From Ichthyophonus hoferi (Eukaryota; Opisthokonta; Ichthyosporea; Ichthyophonida; Ichthyophonidae), in assembly GCA_002751075.1 (NCBI GenBank), contig NAOQ01000040.1:1-46501 (forward strand): a stretch of 46,501 nt of DNA, given 5' to 3'. The translations under genes were made by a program, and so were the position numbers. Positions 45,695-46,501 of this stretch are shown one piece after another. A model generated the notes under the pieces. The model saw only the letters and a program-made list of their open reading frames with translations. It ran no database searches and had not been told where the DNA came from. Numbering within the stretch: the first letter of the stretch is position 1; each line of letters opens with the position of its first letter.

Positions 45695-46501
45695 CTATTC
45701 GGCTGCATCAGCCACCATCCGAGCAAGTAGCCTTCTTGCTCTCTGTGAAACAACATCGTCTATGTCCTTAGTCAAACTACCAATTATATTTAACAAAGAA
45801 AGCTTCAAATCCTCCCAATCATCCCAAGATTGTTGCACTATAAAAAGAGCAGCCAATCTGTAATTACGGTTATCCATATTTTTTGATAAAGCCACTACCA
45901 CTACCATGGTCAGTTTCTTTACATCTCCATATGCTTCAGGGACAGCATCACAGATCACACGAAGATGTGAACAAAGGAGAGAGGAATATTTTTCATCATG
46001 CATAATACCACCACACTGGTCCAAAGCATTTAAGAAGATAGATATATGCTTCAGTGCTATCTCCTCTACCTTACCATTATCACAGAGTTCATGTATATTG
46101 TGGGTTGGTACAGCACGGGTGATAAGGGCAAGCGCCTCTATATATGAATAGGAGCGAGATAGAAGGCTGTCTGCTATCTTCATTGCTAGATTACACACAG
46201 CTTCATCACCTTCCGTCAAACGAGCCTTTCCAGCCAATAAAGTACATGCACGATGAAGGCGGGTTATCATAAGTGGCTGCTTGTACTTTATGGCTTGTTG
46301 TATATCAGGGGACTCCAATGTGTAGGTATCAGCGCCACCATTAAGAAACAAAAAAAGGGATTGGAAGGGTTCATACCCACCCTTTGGTTCTACTCCCTCT
46401 AGGGCTTTCTTTAAGACAGCCCACCATGCCCTCTCTACTGCATTTACTTCTTTCAATTCTAGTAAACCCTTGGGGTCGGAATCCATTCTCGTATCATTGC
46501 T
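45695..46501 (-). CDS. Unidentified helical-repeat (ARM/HEAT-like) protein, possibly partial
   Basis: The frame runs from the window edge to a TAG at 45695. The first ATG inside the window (46486) would give 263 residues, but the frame is open upstream to the edge, so the true start may lie outside. The protein is almost all helix: amphipathic segments with Leu/Ala-rich faces, such as LITRAVPTHNIHELC, ISIFLNALDQCGG, LKLSLLNIIGSLTKDIDD and the end RARRLLARMVADAAE. The spacing suggests an ARM or HEAT-type solenoid, but no family is recognised. There are no transmembrane segments or catalytic motifs. Codon use and GC are clearly higher than in the gene-free DNA next to it, so it is a real exon. 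Function unknown. Confidence 0.7.
   Translation of the reverse strand, partial: SNDTRMDSDPKGLLELKEVNAVERAWWAVLKKALEGVEPKGGYEPFQSLFLFLNGGADTYTLESPDIQQAIKYKQPLMITRLHRACTLLAGKARLTEGDEAVCNLAMKIADSLLSRSYSYIEALALITRAVPTHNIHELCDNGKVEEIALKHISIFLNALDQCGGIMHDEKYSSLLCSHLRVICDAVPEAYGDVKKLTMVVVVALSKNMDNRNYRLAALFIVQQSWDDWEDLKLSLLNIIGSLTKDIDDVVSQRARRLLARMVADAAE

Overview
The window looks like nuclear DNA from an early-branching animal, most likely a demosponge of the Amphimedon type. The DNA is very AT-rich (roughly two thirds A+T by eye). Genes are compact with GT-AG introns, intergenic DNA is short around the main genes, and there is an animal-type APC/C inhibitor of the EMI family. The organism call is an inference; no species-specific marker was read.

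Layout. (1) 1-8640 is a tandem array with a period of about 3.5 kb. Two complete units each carry an intronless BTB/POZ gene (3053-3649 and 6494-7285), and a third unit keeps only its flanking DNA. (2) 8640-13050 has no supported gene. It holds a decayed coding-like stretch, a two-copy 272-bp tandem duplication and a small stray fragment of the BTB-unit flank. (3) 13071-26142 (+) is the highlight: an 18-exon gene model, 649 codons, joining an N-terminal PLAT/LH2 lipid-binding domain to a phosphatidylinositol phosphate kinase (PIPK) domain and a coiled-coil, Ser/Thr/Pro-rich tail. (4) 27013-28406 is a dead Tc1/mariner-like DNA transposon with TA target duplications and terminal inverted repeats of about 56 bp. 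(5) 29564-33825 (+) is an 8-exon FAD-dependent oxidoreductase of the L-2-hydroxyglutarate oxidase-like group, with strong resemblance to bacterial proteins. (6) 34665-36026 (-) is an intronless EMI1/EMI2 (FBXO5/FBXO43) homologue with F-box, KEN box, D-box-like motif, zinc-binding region and Arg-Leu tail. A perfect palindromic E2F site lies 273 bp upstream of its ATG. (7) 36700-45690 is a 9-kb stretch without a supported gene. It contains a 33-bp minisatellite, an orphan promoter-like cluster (E2F, CCAAT and MYB motifs) near 38.7 kb, and three copies of a dispersed repeat. (8) 45695-46501 (-) is the 3' end, or all, of an unidentified helical-repeat protein gene.

The genes do not form an operon or an obvious pathway. 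The PIPK and oxidoreductase genes run the same way with the dead transposon between them. The oxidoreductase and EMI genes converge at about 34 kb. Exon boundaries were inferred from reading frame, domain continuity and GT/AG signals. Frame phases close at every junction, but the first exon of the PIPK gene is the least certain part.
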